DNA from: Apricaphanius iberus
Taxonomy: Eukaryota; Chordata; Actinopteri; Cyprinodontiformes; Aphaniidae
Assembly: GCA_028564705.1 (NCBI GenBank)
Contig: JAPXFQ010001340.1
Coordinates: 496,001-560,000 of the forward strand
DNA: 64,000 nucleotides
Direction of reading: 5' to 3'
Positions 25,238-36,600 of this stretch are shown in pieces. Each line of letters begins with the position of its first letter. Position 1 is the first letter of the stretch. A model generated the notes under the pieces. That model ran no database searches and was not told the DNA's origin. It saw nothing but the letters and a program-made list of their open reading frames with translations. The position numbers and the translations under genes are program-made.

Positions 25238-28188
25238 GTGGGGTCGAGCAAGATGGCGCCGCGGATGGACGCCTCGGTACTTCGCTCCCTAGTACTTGAT
25301 ACAATTTTACTTTTTTGCGTAGTTTTCTGCACTCCCTCTGCTATTAAAATGAGCAGACAGGAAATCCTACAAATAGGACTATCCAGTGCCGGACTTTTTT
25401 CACCGGTTTTTAATCAACCAGACTACTTTATGGAGATTCTGACTGGAGGAGCAGCAGCGCTCTGTGGATTTAGACGGAGACGCCGGCGTGGGAAAAGAGC
25501 TGGTGTGCTCGTTAATTGCGACAGCGGGGATTACGCACCGCTCTCCCATCCATACACCTGGGGAACGTTCGCTCTCTGCCTAACAAAATGGATGAATTGC
25601 TCCTTCTCCTATCCAAGAACTCAAACTTTCGTCGTTCTGCCGCCTTTTGCTTCACTGAAACCTGGTCCAGTGAACTCATCCCGGACAGCGCACTACAGCT
25701 CCCGCGCTTCCAGCTGTTCCGAGCGGACCGCTGCGCGGATCTGTCTGGGAAGTCAAAGGGAGGAGGAACGTGTTTCTACATTAACGAAGGTTGGTGTACA
25801 GATGTCACAGTGTTAAAGAAGACATGCAGCCCTCACCTTGAGTCGTTCTTCATAAACTGTAGACCATTTTATTCACCGCGGGAGTTCGCCTCGTTTGTGC
25901 TGGTCGCTGTATATATTCCACCGCAGGCGTGTGTAACGGAGGCATTACATCACCTCGCCGACCAGATCACAGACGTGGAGAAAACTCACCCGGACTCTCT
26001 GCTAATCATTCTTGGGGATTTTAATAGAGCAAATCTCAAACTTGAACTGCCTAAATATAGACAACACGTGACGTGTCCCACCAGGGACATGAACACTTTG
26101 GACCACTGCTACACCACAATAAAAAATGCATATCGCTCTGTCCCCCGTGCTGCTTTGGGACTTTCTGACCACTGCCTGGTCCACCTCATCCCATCTTACA
26201 AGCAGAAGCTGAAATCTGCTAAGCCTGTAGTAAGAACTGTAAAGAGATGGACAGATGAGTCAAAGATGCAGTTACAGGCCTGCTTTGACTGCACTCACTG
26301 GAGCGTCTTTGAAGCAGCAGCCTCAGACCTGGACGAACTGACTGACACTGTGACATCTTACATCAGCTTTTGTGAGGACATGTGTGTGCAGACCAAAACC
26401 TTCTGCACGTTCAACAACAACAAACCATGGTTCACTGCAGAACTGCGACGGCTACGCCAGGACAAGGAGGAGGCCTACACGAGTGGGGATCGGGACCTGT
26501 ACAAGCAGGCCAGGAACAAGCTGACAAAGGAGATCAAGGCAGGAAAAAGAATCTACAGCCAAAAACTGAGGGAGCGTTTTTCTGCCAACGACTATTCTGC
26601 AGTTTGGAAGGGCCTGCAGACCATCACCAACTACAGGAGACCATCCCCCCACCCTGTGGGGAGCCCCCGCCTGGCTGAGGACCTCAATGACTTTTTCTCC
26701 AGGTTTGAAACAACTTTCACACCTTCCACCTCCCCCACCATCTCCATCACAAAAGGCCTAGCATCACCCCAAACCATCCCCATACCTGACCCCCTGCCTG
26801 CGCTGACGATCTGTGAACAGGATGTGCGCCAAGTATTTCAGAGACAGAGGATTAAGAAGGCATCAGGTCCTGATGGAGTGTCTCCGTCCTGTCTGAAAGT
26901 CTGTGCTGACCAGCTGGCTCCCATCTTCACTCAGATCTTCAATAACTCCCTGGAGCTGTGTGAGGTCCCCTCCTGCCTCAAACGCTCCACAATCATCCCG
27001 GTTCCCAAGAAGTCCCCTGTCACAGGATTAAATGACTAAAGACCAGTTGCCCTGACATCTGTGGTCATGAAATCCTTTGAGCAACTGGTGCTGTCCCACC
27101 TGAAGGAAATCACGGATCCCCTGCTAGACCCCCTGCAGTTCGCCTATAGAGCAAACAGGTCAGTGGATGATGCAGTCAACATGGCTCTCCACTACATCCT
27201 GCAACACCTAGACTCTGCAGGTACCTACGCTCGGGTCCTGTTTGTGGACTTCAGCTCTGCATTTAACACCATCGTCCCAGAGCTCCTCCACCAAAAACTG
27301 TCCCAGCTCACCGTGCCTCCCTCCACCTGTCAGTGGATTACCAGTTTCTTGACTGACAGGAGGCAGCAGGTGAAACTGGGTAACTTCATATCCAGCACCC
27401 GGTCCCTCAGCATCGGCGCACCCCAGGGATGTGTTCTCTCCCCACTGCTTTTCTCCCTTTACACCACTGATTGCACGTCAAGAGACCCTTCAGTGAAACT
27501 CCTGAAGTTTGCAGATGACACCACCGTCATTGGACTCATCCCTGACGGCGACGAGTCTGCATACAGAAGGGAGGTGGAACATCTGGTCCTCTGGTGCAGT
27601 CAGAACCACCTGGAGCTAAACCCGCTCAAAACTGTGGAGATGACAGTCGACTTCAGGAAGAGACCCCCATCAACATCTCCTCTCATAATCACCAACAGGC
27701 CAGTCCCCACAGTGGAGTCTTTCAGGTTCCTAGGATCCACCATCACACGGGACCTGAAGTGGACCTCCCACATTGACTCTATAAGGAAGAAGGCCCAGCA
27801 AAGGCTGTACTTTCTGCGTCAGCTCAGAAATTTCAACCTGCCTCAGGAACTGCTGACCATATTCTACACAGCAATAGTCCAGTCTGTCCTGACCTCATCC
27901 ATCTCTGTCTGGTTCGGATCCGCCACCAGGCAAGACAGGGACAGACTGCAGAGAACAGTCAGGTCCTCAGAGAGGATCATAGGTTCTGATCTTCCCTCCA
28001 TTGAGGACCTTTTCCGGGCCAGGGTCAAGAAGCGGGCCAGAAAAATCACCACTGACCCCTCACACCCTGGCCACAATCTGTTTAGGCTCCTCCCCTCAGG
28101 CCGGCGTTACAGAGCGCTGTACGCCAAAACCACCCAACACAAGAACAGTTTCTTCCCCCAGGCTGTCGCTCTGATGAACTCTGAATAG
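25238..28188 (+). pseudogene. LINE endonuclease-reverse transcriptase ORF with one frameshift and one stop
   Basis: The frame begins near 25256 (MDASVLRSLVLD). At about 25510 it shifts to the frame of 25516-27039, consistent with loss of one base (gttaattgcg). The endonuclease follows: HLGNVRSLPNKMDELL, FTETW, LLIILGDFN, TLDHCYT, GLSDHCLV. The reverse transcriptase begins KKASGPDGVSPSCLK. A TAA at 27037-27039 follows GLND, where a Tyr codon (LNDYRPVAL) is usual. The same frame then runs on to 28188 with DFSSAFNTI, GAPQGCVLSPLLF and catalytic FADDTTVIG. Otherwise it is intact, so the copy is relatively young. Confidence 0.85.
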
Positions 28189-28445
28189 TCACAGAGTGTG
28201 AGTCCACTCACATGAACAATAAACTAAAACTCTGCACTGCTGTATATACTTACTGTATATACTGACTGTACAATAACCCTGGTTTGGTGTATATATTATC
28301 CTTTATTTTTATTTATTTTATTTTTTTTTTTTTTCCGTTTTTTAATTTCACTTATTTAAGTTCTGTACTGGAGAGAAAAGTTGCCGGAGTCAAATTCCTT
28401 GTATGTGTCATACTTGGCCATTAAAGCTGATTCTGATTCTGATTC
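25241..28445 (+). mobile_element. Nearly full-length non-LTR retrotransposon (CR1/L2/Rex-like)
   Basis: About 3.2 kb, from a 5' end with aagatggcgccgcggatgg to a 3' end of tandem gattct units rather than poly(A), as in CR1/L2/Rex-type LINEs. It encodes an apurinic endonuclease and reverse transcriptase with two simple lesions (see the coding entry). It is inserted in sense orientation inside the THAP exon. A truncated relative lies at 6830-6995. Confidence 0.85.
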
Positions 28446-28561
28446 GGAAAGTTCTCCTCGTTTGCGCGAAGCACTTCGAGGACGACTGATTTGCCGAAGG
28501 ACTTCGTCTGATTGAGGGGTCAGTTCCTTCTCTCCACGGAAACGACGGACAAAGCAAAGCG

Positions 28562-30662
28562 GTAAGCTTCAAATAACACTAAAATGACAGTAAACTTTAT
28601 TTTAGACATGAATGTTGTGTGTTGATATGTCGTACGGGGGGTTGTTTTGATAGTTGTAGCATTGTACATTCTGCTTCTTTTAGCGATGTGTGCTAGCTTT
28701 TAGCTGAGGACATAACTGTGCTGCATGCTTTTTGAATAAAATGATTGGGCTTTTTTTTGCCGGTTTTTGTCGTGGGGTACACTTGAGGCGGAATGAACTG
28801 CTTGCAGCACAAAACCTGAGTAACCCCTACTTACTGACATTTTCTCATTACCTATGATAAAGGATAACTAACATCAGTGAATTGAAAATAAAAACTGGGC
28901 CAAGAGTTCGTTTTTAATTGAATAATTGTGATGTTTCTTTTTTTTTGCACATTGCTGAATGATTTTCTCTCATCATGCTTGGATACTTTATACCGGGCGT
29001 CTCTCTGCAACACATTTTCTGCTGCAGACAATGACGTACAGTGGCTGCAGGTGCTCCTGTCGAGGCAGAAATTACTCGAGCTAATCGATATTTAGCATTA
29101 GATTTGGTAACAACAATGTACCGCTCAGAGACGACGCTCATTCTATGCTGCGATGCCGCTACAGGTTCGGCACTGAGAACGAGACATCGGCCCGAAATGA
29201 TATGACTCAGAGCCACTCAGTTACTCCACAGAACTGTAGAAAAACTCAACCTACAGATTATTTCCCTTTGAGGGTGTTGAGCTACTTTAATCTTCACATA
29301 TGCACTGCTCTTGAGAAATGTGTTGCTGATGCTGAGAAGCAAAAATATGCTCTTAAACATTTGATTTAAATTCTCTTGTCACATATTGAAGAATTGAACC
29401 AACAAAGAAATAGGTGGTCTGTAAAATACTTGTGGGGTGGGTGGCATTTTTTAAACATATTCTTTTTACACATAAAAAACCCCCCGGAAAAATCAGGATT
29501 GACTTACAAGAATAAAGACTGAAAAAAATAATTAAAACAAATGGCAACAGAATGGAAAACTAAATTAATGAATCTGTATCTGGACGTAGAAAAGCTAAAA
29601 GATTTAGTAAGATAACTGAAGTTTTAGGTTTAGAATCTAAATATGATAATGTTTAGATTTTTTTTTTCTCTTTTAACTGGTTTAACTGTCACACGGACAG
29701 TTGAACACAGACAGTTTTGACATTCTACAAAAACTACAGTTTTTTTTTACTGCAATGCAGGGCAAAAGCAAAATTTCTCTGGATATCAATAATAAAGGAG
29801 CTTGATTTCTTTTGTGGTTATACCAGTCCAGCTTAAACAACCCCAAATAAACAAAAAATACCCACTGAGCGTGTTGCTCAGTTACGGTAACTTTTTTTCT
29901 AGAAATATCTGTTTACATCAGTCTGAGCTGTTTGTTCAAAGTCATATTTTATGCTCTTAAATCACTGAGATTCTGAAGTACTAAAAAAAAAAAAAGACAC
30001 TTGTGGATTATTACCAGCCTATTAAGACATGATGCTAAATGTGTGTGGGGCAATGTTGCTCTGGGACACATCTCATAGACTAAACCACTTTTCCTGATTT
30101 GGAAATAACTTGCCCACATGGAAAAGGCCTGTAGTTGTAAAAGGAAGAATTTTTTTAGGTCAAGGGTAGTACTTTTTGAATTTACTGTGTTCAAGATACT
30201 ACGTAGTTATGACACAGTTGTTGTGCATTCTTTACATATATTAATGGAATAAGAAAAACAGGTTTGGGATTTCCACATCCCTTAAAAAAACAATGATCTA
30301 ATTGTTTATTCCCACTTAATCCAGTTTCAGTTTTGGTTTGAAGCTGCTCCTGTTTTCAGCTTTCAGCTGACAAGCTATGATAAGACGTAAGACGTCGGCT
30401 TCCCGTCACATGGGAGGAGCTAAACCCTCCCCAAAAAAAACATACGCTGTATGCGTGCATTGTATACAGTTTTAAGTGGCTAGACCAAAATCACATGTTG
30501 GCTACACAGAGATTTTGTGTATGAAGTTGGCTCAGAGTCATACCAGCTGTTCTGTTGACTAGATTTAAAACAACTGCTCACAAATGTGAAGGATTTTCAT
30601 GGATTATTTTTATTTCTTTTAACTTACGATAAAAGAGGGAATTCAATTCAAATAACCCGGTG
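28562..30662. other. Spacer upstream of gene 3
   Basis: AT-rich sequence without a convincing gene. Frames at 28914-29369 have no domain motif. An ISRE-like match (agtttcagtttt) lies at 30323-30334, about 330 bases before the gene 3 start codon. Confidence 0.4.
30323..30334 (-). promoter_or_regulatory. ISRE-like motif upstream of gene 3
   Basis: agtttcagtttt fits the interferon-stimulated response element pattern AGTTTCNNTTTY on this strand. Its place about 330 bases before the predicted start codon is plausible for an immune receptor, but a 12-base match is expected by chance from time to time. Confidence 0.25.
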
Positions 30663-33600
30663 ATGTATTTTTGTCTTGCCTTTGTGCTCGGAGTGATCTT
30701 CTCTGAAGGTATGTCTGAAAAAGGAAGAGATATTTCTAGATATATATTAGACTGAAGTGTTACAAATCTATTTACAGGTGGAAAATATGTATTTGTATAC
30801 AGTGTGAATGTTAGGGTGGCAAATAATGTGCATCACAAAATGTCTTTTAAAATACTCTCTAGTAAAAACAATAAGACTGAGATCTTTGTGACCAAAGAGA
30901 GTCAAACACACTAAGGCAAAGCTTCTTTTTTTTTTTTGATAAGAACATTTTTAAGTTTTTCATTTATTTTTGAACTGGTGATGGATTTTTGTGTTTACTT
31001 TGCATTAAGATGACAGTAGTTAAATATTAGATAATAGCTGGGGTTAATACCTTTTATTAAGTGGTGTTGCGGTCCTCTGTTTTAACGATCCGCTGAGAGG
31101 CTATAATGGGTCCTGTATATTTGTGACGCGCTGGGGCCTATAATACAGACGCTGAATCCAGGATGCTTTTGTGGTTTTTATTCCTACGACATGCGGATAT
31201 CACAGCGATACAGATCATGTAAAAACAAGCTGGGATATTAAACTGAGTGAATACCTGACAGAACTTAAACCGGGATAAAGTGATTGCAAGGTCTTTGCGT
31301 GGCTTTGCGGTCAACAAAAATTACGGCTACCCATGGCTGCCTCTCTCCTCTAACCCTCTCCACAGGTGAGTGCACCTTTCAAACCTCTGTATACGCCCCC
31401 AATCTCACGCACACACACACAAGCGCAATCACACAAACGTGACTCACACACACTCAAAGTGGCGACAGACACACATGCGGTGCCCACCCAGCTATGTGTC
31501 TTCTATAAGTGGTTTTAGATAAAATTGATGGTATTAAAACTCTAAGACCTTGATTCTACACATTATATTTTTTTAAATTAGGTTCACATTTCACACCTGA
31601 TAGGCCTAACAATTGAAAACATTTTTTGGCCACATGAAAATGAGACCAAATTATAAACTCGCATGTATCCATGAGATTTTGCCTTCTTTAAATGATTGAA
31701 CGGAATGTTTGTATCCTAATTCGTTCTATCCTTCCAGTGAAATTCCAGAAAATGAAAATGGTCTGGATTTGCTATTTCCTGCTGCCTAAACTACGTCTTG
31801 TAATGCGACCCAATTATAATGTATTTATCAAAATCATATGCCTTCAAATGCATATAATTTGAAGTAACATATATTCAAATCGTGTTTGTAAAATTTGTAT
31901 CTGTTAATTTTTTTATATGCGTTTGTTGCTATTATTTTGTGCTGTTGAAGCAGACAGGGTCAGACAGAACTTGGCTAAAGGGCTAATATGATGGCTCGTT
32001 TTCACCCTCTGGATGTCAGGAAAGAACAGCATAAAGTTAATGTATATTTATTGGACATTTAGAAATTATGTAGAATTATGTAGACTGTTTATTTCATGTC
32101 TCTGTAGCTTTGCTTTTATTTAAAAATATTTTTACTCTGAAGCAGTAATTCCACTTGCGTCCAGTAGGCGAGATTTACACATATGTTACAGGAATTGTTT
32201 GTATCATAAAAACCGGCCATGTTTTCCCCCTTATACTTTACATGCGTAAGTTACAGTAACAGCATTTCTGTGTTGTCCAACAACATTTACAGATGCACGT
32301 CACAACCTCTATATTGTTTCCATGAGTGAATTCCAGCATTCTTGGTTTGTGAGTCACAAGCTTTATCTGTTTGATACGTGCAGCTTTTTACTGGCCTGAC
32401 GTAATAAGCGTGCCGAACTCATCCTTCTTCCTGACGTGAAGCGTAGCGAACTCATCTTCACAGAGTGAAAGATCATTTTTTGGACAATCTAGCCATTTTA
32501 AATTTTCCTCACTTTATACAAAATATCTTCTATTTTAAACTGTACTTATTCAGGTCAGCAATGTGGCAGAAAACATGCAGCACAGGGGGCCCCTGTGCAT
32601 ATATACAATGCTGCAATGACATAAGGTAAATACAAAGTGCTAAAAATACACTTAGAACAGAAATATGCAGAGTTCAGTCATGGATAAAAGCCAACTCATA
32701 AAATAAGTTTACAGAACTTTTAGCAAATCTAATATTGTAAGGAAAGCTATTCCACAATCAGTGTCGCCTCCAGTAATTTTTCCTAGGGGTGGCCAGATGG
32801 GGCCACATAAAAATTTTTGGGTGGCACAGCAAAACTATAAACAATAATTTCAGATTTTTTTTTTTCTACTCTTGTAGTCAACCGGCCAGTAGAATACTTT
32901 CATAAAGACTTTAGAAAACTCCCACTGATATGCTTTGGTTTATTGTGTTATATTTAATGGTCCTTATAATATTATGGGTAGTTAACATTTTGAGCTGCGC
33001 AAAATTTTTGTTTTATTTCGTAATTATACTTGACATAAGATGTAGAACGGGATACTGGACAGGAGTTTGGAGGAGGTGCGCTGTTGGCAGGGGAGACGGC
33101 TGGCTACGATCGGCGGTCTGGAGCGTCTTACCTGCCTGTCTGTACATTAAGGATGAGATGCACAGGCATGCACTGAGATGTCGCGGTCTAAGCTTGCAAA
33201 GTAGTGATGTGCGAGTCATGAAAGAATCGTTCAAAACTCGAGAATCACTTTACTGACTCGTGAATCATGATTCACAACTACAAGTGACTCATTTACCGAC
33301 TCATTCCAGTTAATATTAGTAACTAATTTCATTATTAGTTTTTAAATAACTTCCCTGGAGAGAAAAAAACACCCAATAAAAAACCCCAAAACATTTCTGC
33401 TCTGAGCTGGTAAAAAAAACCCTGAGTACAAAGCTCACATCACGAGAATAGCTCATTAGTTCACAGCAGCATTGCTCTGCTAACATGCTAACAGCACATT
33501 GAGTTACTCACCCCTTCCTTTCCAAGAGCTAACCAGAGCTAGCTTGCAATGTCCGATGCTGAATCGTAGCATGAACAAATCGCTCTAATAAATGTTCCCT

Positions 33601-36600
33601 TTAGAAATCTTTTTTTTTTTGTTCTATAAGATAATTGTTTTCTTTTTTATTCACTCATATTAGCAGCAGAATTTACATAAAACGAGAAACAAATTAAGTG
33701 TGAGTGAAAATTTGCATTTTTGCACTCTGGAAAAATGACTCAGTGACTCAAATGACTCAAAAAAACCCTGATTTATGTTAGTGAGTGAATCATTCAGACT
33801 CAATTCAGTAAAAATAATCAAATTTACCATCACTGGCAAATCAAAGGCAGCAACATGGAGGAGGGGCGGGGGAGAGAGCTGGCTACTGTGTGTGATTGAA
33901 GGTCTAGCGGAACTTGCCTGCCTGGCTGTGTATTAGGTTTGAAATTCATAACCGATGAAACTAAAATTTAGAATTGCCAGTGGGGTAGCCAGGAGTCGGC
34001 CAGGGGTGGCCTGGGCCACCCTCTGATGACGCCATTGACATCAATGCATAGATCTTGGGGTGGTGGTTCCCTGACACATTGACATGTGACAGGGAACATC
34101 CGGAATCAAACCTACATCCTGCCGATTACAACCACTTTACTCGCTGGGCCACAATCAACCCAGATCTGAGGCCAAAACAAAGCTCTTCCATGGTTTTCTT
34201 ATCTGTGGAAAATCTCAATCCTACATAGCAACAACAGCAAACATCCCAATATTGAAAATAGTTGAATTCTAAATGTTAAACTTATGGATTTTGTATGGAG
34301 TTATATTTGTCATACAATATCTCAAAGCCCTTTAAATCAGAATCATATTTACTCTGTTGTACTTACAGTTTAGATATCATTATCCACCTTGGGGTTAAGT
34401 GGTTTGACATATCGACCTAAAAAACTAGAAATAAAGAAACTGTGACCTGCTTTCTTTCTTTTAACCTCAGTCTTTTATGTTTGCAGCAGTACAACTTAAA
34501 TATATTTAAAAATAATCGCATTCATAAGCTCCTATTTCTACATTTCATTCAAGGTGGTCAAGCTGCACGTGTTCAACCTGAGAAGGTTGTGGCCTCTGCC
34601 GGCGGAAGTGCCATCCTCTCCTGTAGGGTGAAGATCCCTCCAAATGATCACGTTCCAACAGTGGAGTGGTCCAAGGAGGGCCTTAACCTGAATGTCGTCT
34701 TTTTATACCGGGATGGCTGTGAGACCTTCGAGATGAAGAATCAGGCCTTTGAGTTCCGGACGAGCCTCTTCATGAGAGAGGTGAAAAACGGGAACGTCTC
34801 ATTGAGAATCTCCAACGTGAGGCCGTCTGATGCTGGGACCTATCAATGTTTGATCATCCAAAGAAACGGGACCAGAGAAACTACAAAAGCAGAACTGGTT
34901 GTTGGTATGTATACTTTACAATAACGGCTTGAACTAGGCAAAATTGTAAACGCAAAATAATTGTAGTTCCCAGTCTGCCATGTTTATCCCTCATTTTACC
35001 TTCCCTACATCTTGATCAACTTCAGAGCCCTCATTTATCAACCATACCTACTTACAGATCTGTGTGTATTTTAGGTGTTGCAACATTTTTATGCATTGTG
35101 TGGTATTTATCATCTTGTGCATAGAAAAGTTCCTACATATAACAACAGATCTAACCCAGAGCATCTAGTGGTAGAACGGGGGAACTCCAACACTGAAACA
35201 CAATATTTACCAAGGAATAAATGATCAAATTCTTGGGGGATAATGCAAGGAAATTCTGTGAATTGCAGTGTAGGGGGTGTTGGGTGCGTGAGGGAATGTG
35301 CTGTCCATTATTTTTTCTTTACTTATCACTTCAAGCGCTTCAGTTTAAAAGGATGTCGTTAGACCTTATAAATAAAAGTTGTGCAAACTGTAGTGCGGGA
35401 ACTGGATGGTCCTGTTATCGGTGCAGCAGGTTGTTTCTGTCTCCATGCATACAGATGCAGCAAAAGCAGTGTCTCCAATTACACATGGCCCCATGCGTGT
35501 AAATGTGATAATCTGTTCACTCCCAGTAGAAGTTTTGGCCCAGCTGTATTCTGAGAAATGTTTAATTGTATTCATTTTGATATCAACCCATTTTTTCCCC
35601 CTTTATTTGAACAAGAACCTCTCCACTGTCTCGACCGCATTTACAGCCTATGTCACTTTCTCTAAGGAAGAATTCCGTTTTTTATTGGTTTTACCTGAGC
35701 TGATAGAACCAAACATCATTTAAGTTGTTCAAAAAAGTATTTCCAAAGAAGTGGAAAACAGCAAACAGCACAATTCTTTGCCATATTTTTTATGTCTGCA
35801 GGAACAAAATTGCTGCATGCTATCAGTGTTAAAATGAGTCGCACCACGGAAATTTTCTAATTTTTTTTGCCATGTTTCACCTCTATTTCAGCATCATTGA
35901 AATTCTTTTTTTTTTTTTTTTCACTCTCTTGGCCATTACGTTCAGGAATAACGCAAGGACTCAGTGGATTAGTTAGAGGAGGTAATGTTACCAAATATGA
36001 GAGAGCGTTTCGGTATCCGAAAAACTGTGAGTGAGCACGAGCATCGAGGTATGCACATGTGGGATTTATCAACAGATGATTTTGGAGCAACAAGCACATG
36101 AATAGCCACCACATATATGATAAATCTGACTTTGTTCCATTCTTACTATAAGGGAATGACGTGTTTCTGACCTTAGAAAGTAGAAACATGGATGTTTCCC
36201 TAAGATTTGTCATGATCCGGATGAGCATAGGATTTAGTATTTAGAGTTAGTGGCCAGGAGAGATTGCTATTAAAAACACAGGTTTACTCCTTTTGCATGC
36301 ATGGTTGCTCATGCATTTTCTTGGAGAGGACAAAGGCAGGCTCAAAAATGGCTATAAAACTCCAGGGCCCTTATATTCAATCCTACGAAGGAAGTCTGGA
36401 ATGTTTGTACGAACAGTCAAAAGTCTGATTAAAATTAGCGATTAATCGAACGATTAGATGTGTACTTATATTTAGGAACATTTCTACGACAAGTACAAAT
36501 TGATAGATACCACACAATGCGTAGAATTGTTCCTATGCATGAAATATGCACAGATCGGTGCGTAAGTATAGGTTGATAAATGAGGGTCCAGAAGAAGTTG

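Larger units (their letters stand above)
25094..28561 (+). pseudogene. THAP-domain exon, decayed and split by a LINE
   Basis: The left part (25094-25240) begins MSKLQESKSKCSVIGC and has SEPLKNAW followed by a TAA. The right part (28446-28561) continues as KVLLVCAKHFEDD, a TGA, FAEGLRLIEGSVPSL. Joined, they show the THAP C2CH zinc-finger pattern (C-x4-C then C-x2-H), the conserved Trp and the distal Pro. The exon ends at a good donor (gtaagc at 28562). Two stop codons and the LINE make it non-functional. THAP proteins are DNA-binding; fish genomes hold many transposon-derived copies. Downstream exons were not recognised. Confidence 0.75.

Noticed and set aside
28487..28489. TGA in place of a THAP Cys as a selenocysteine codon
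   Set aside because: A second stop (TAA at 25202) and a LINE insertion show simple pseudogene decay; no SECIS element was looked for or seen.
35221..35502. Cys-rich frame as a lost C-type domain of gene 3
   Set aside because: Lies within the inverted-repeat element and shows no Ig motif or splice sites.
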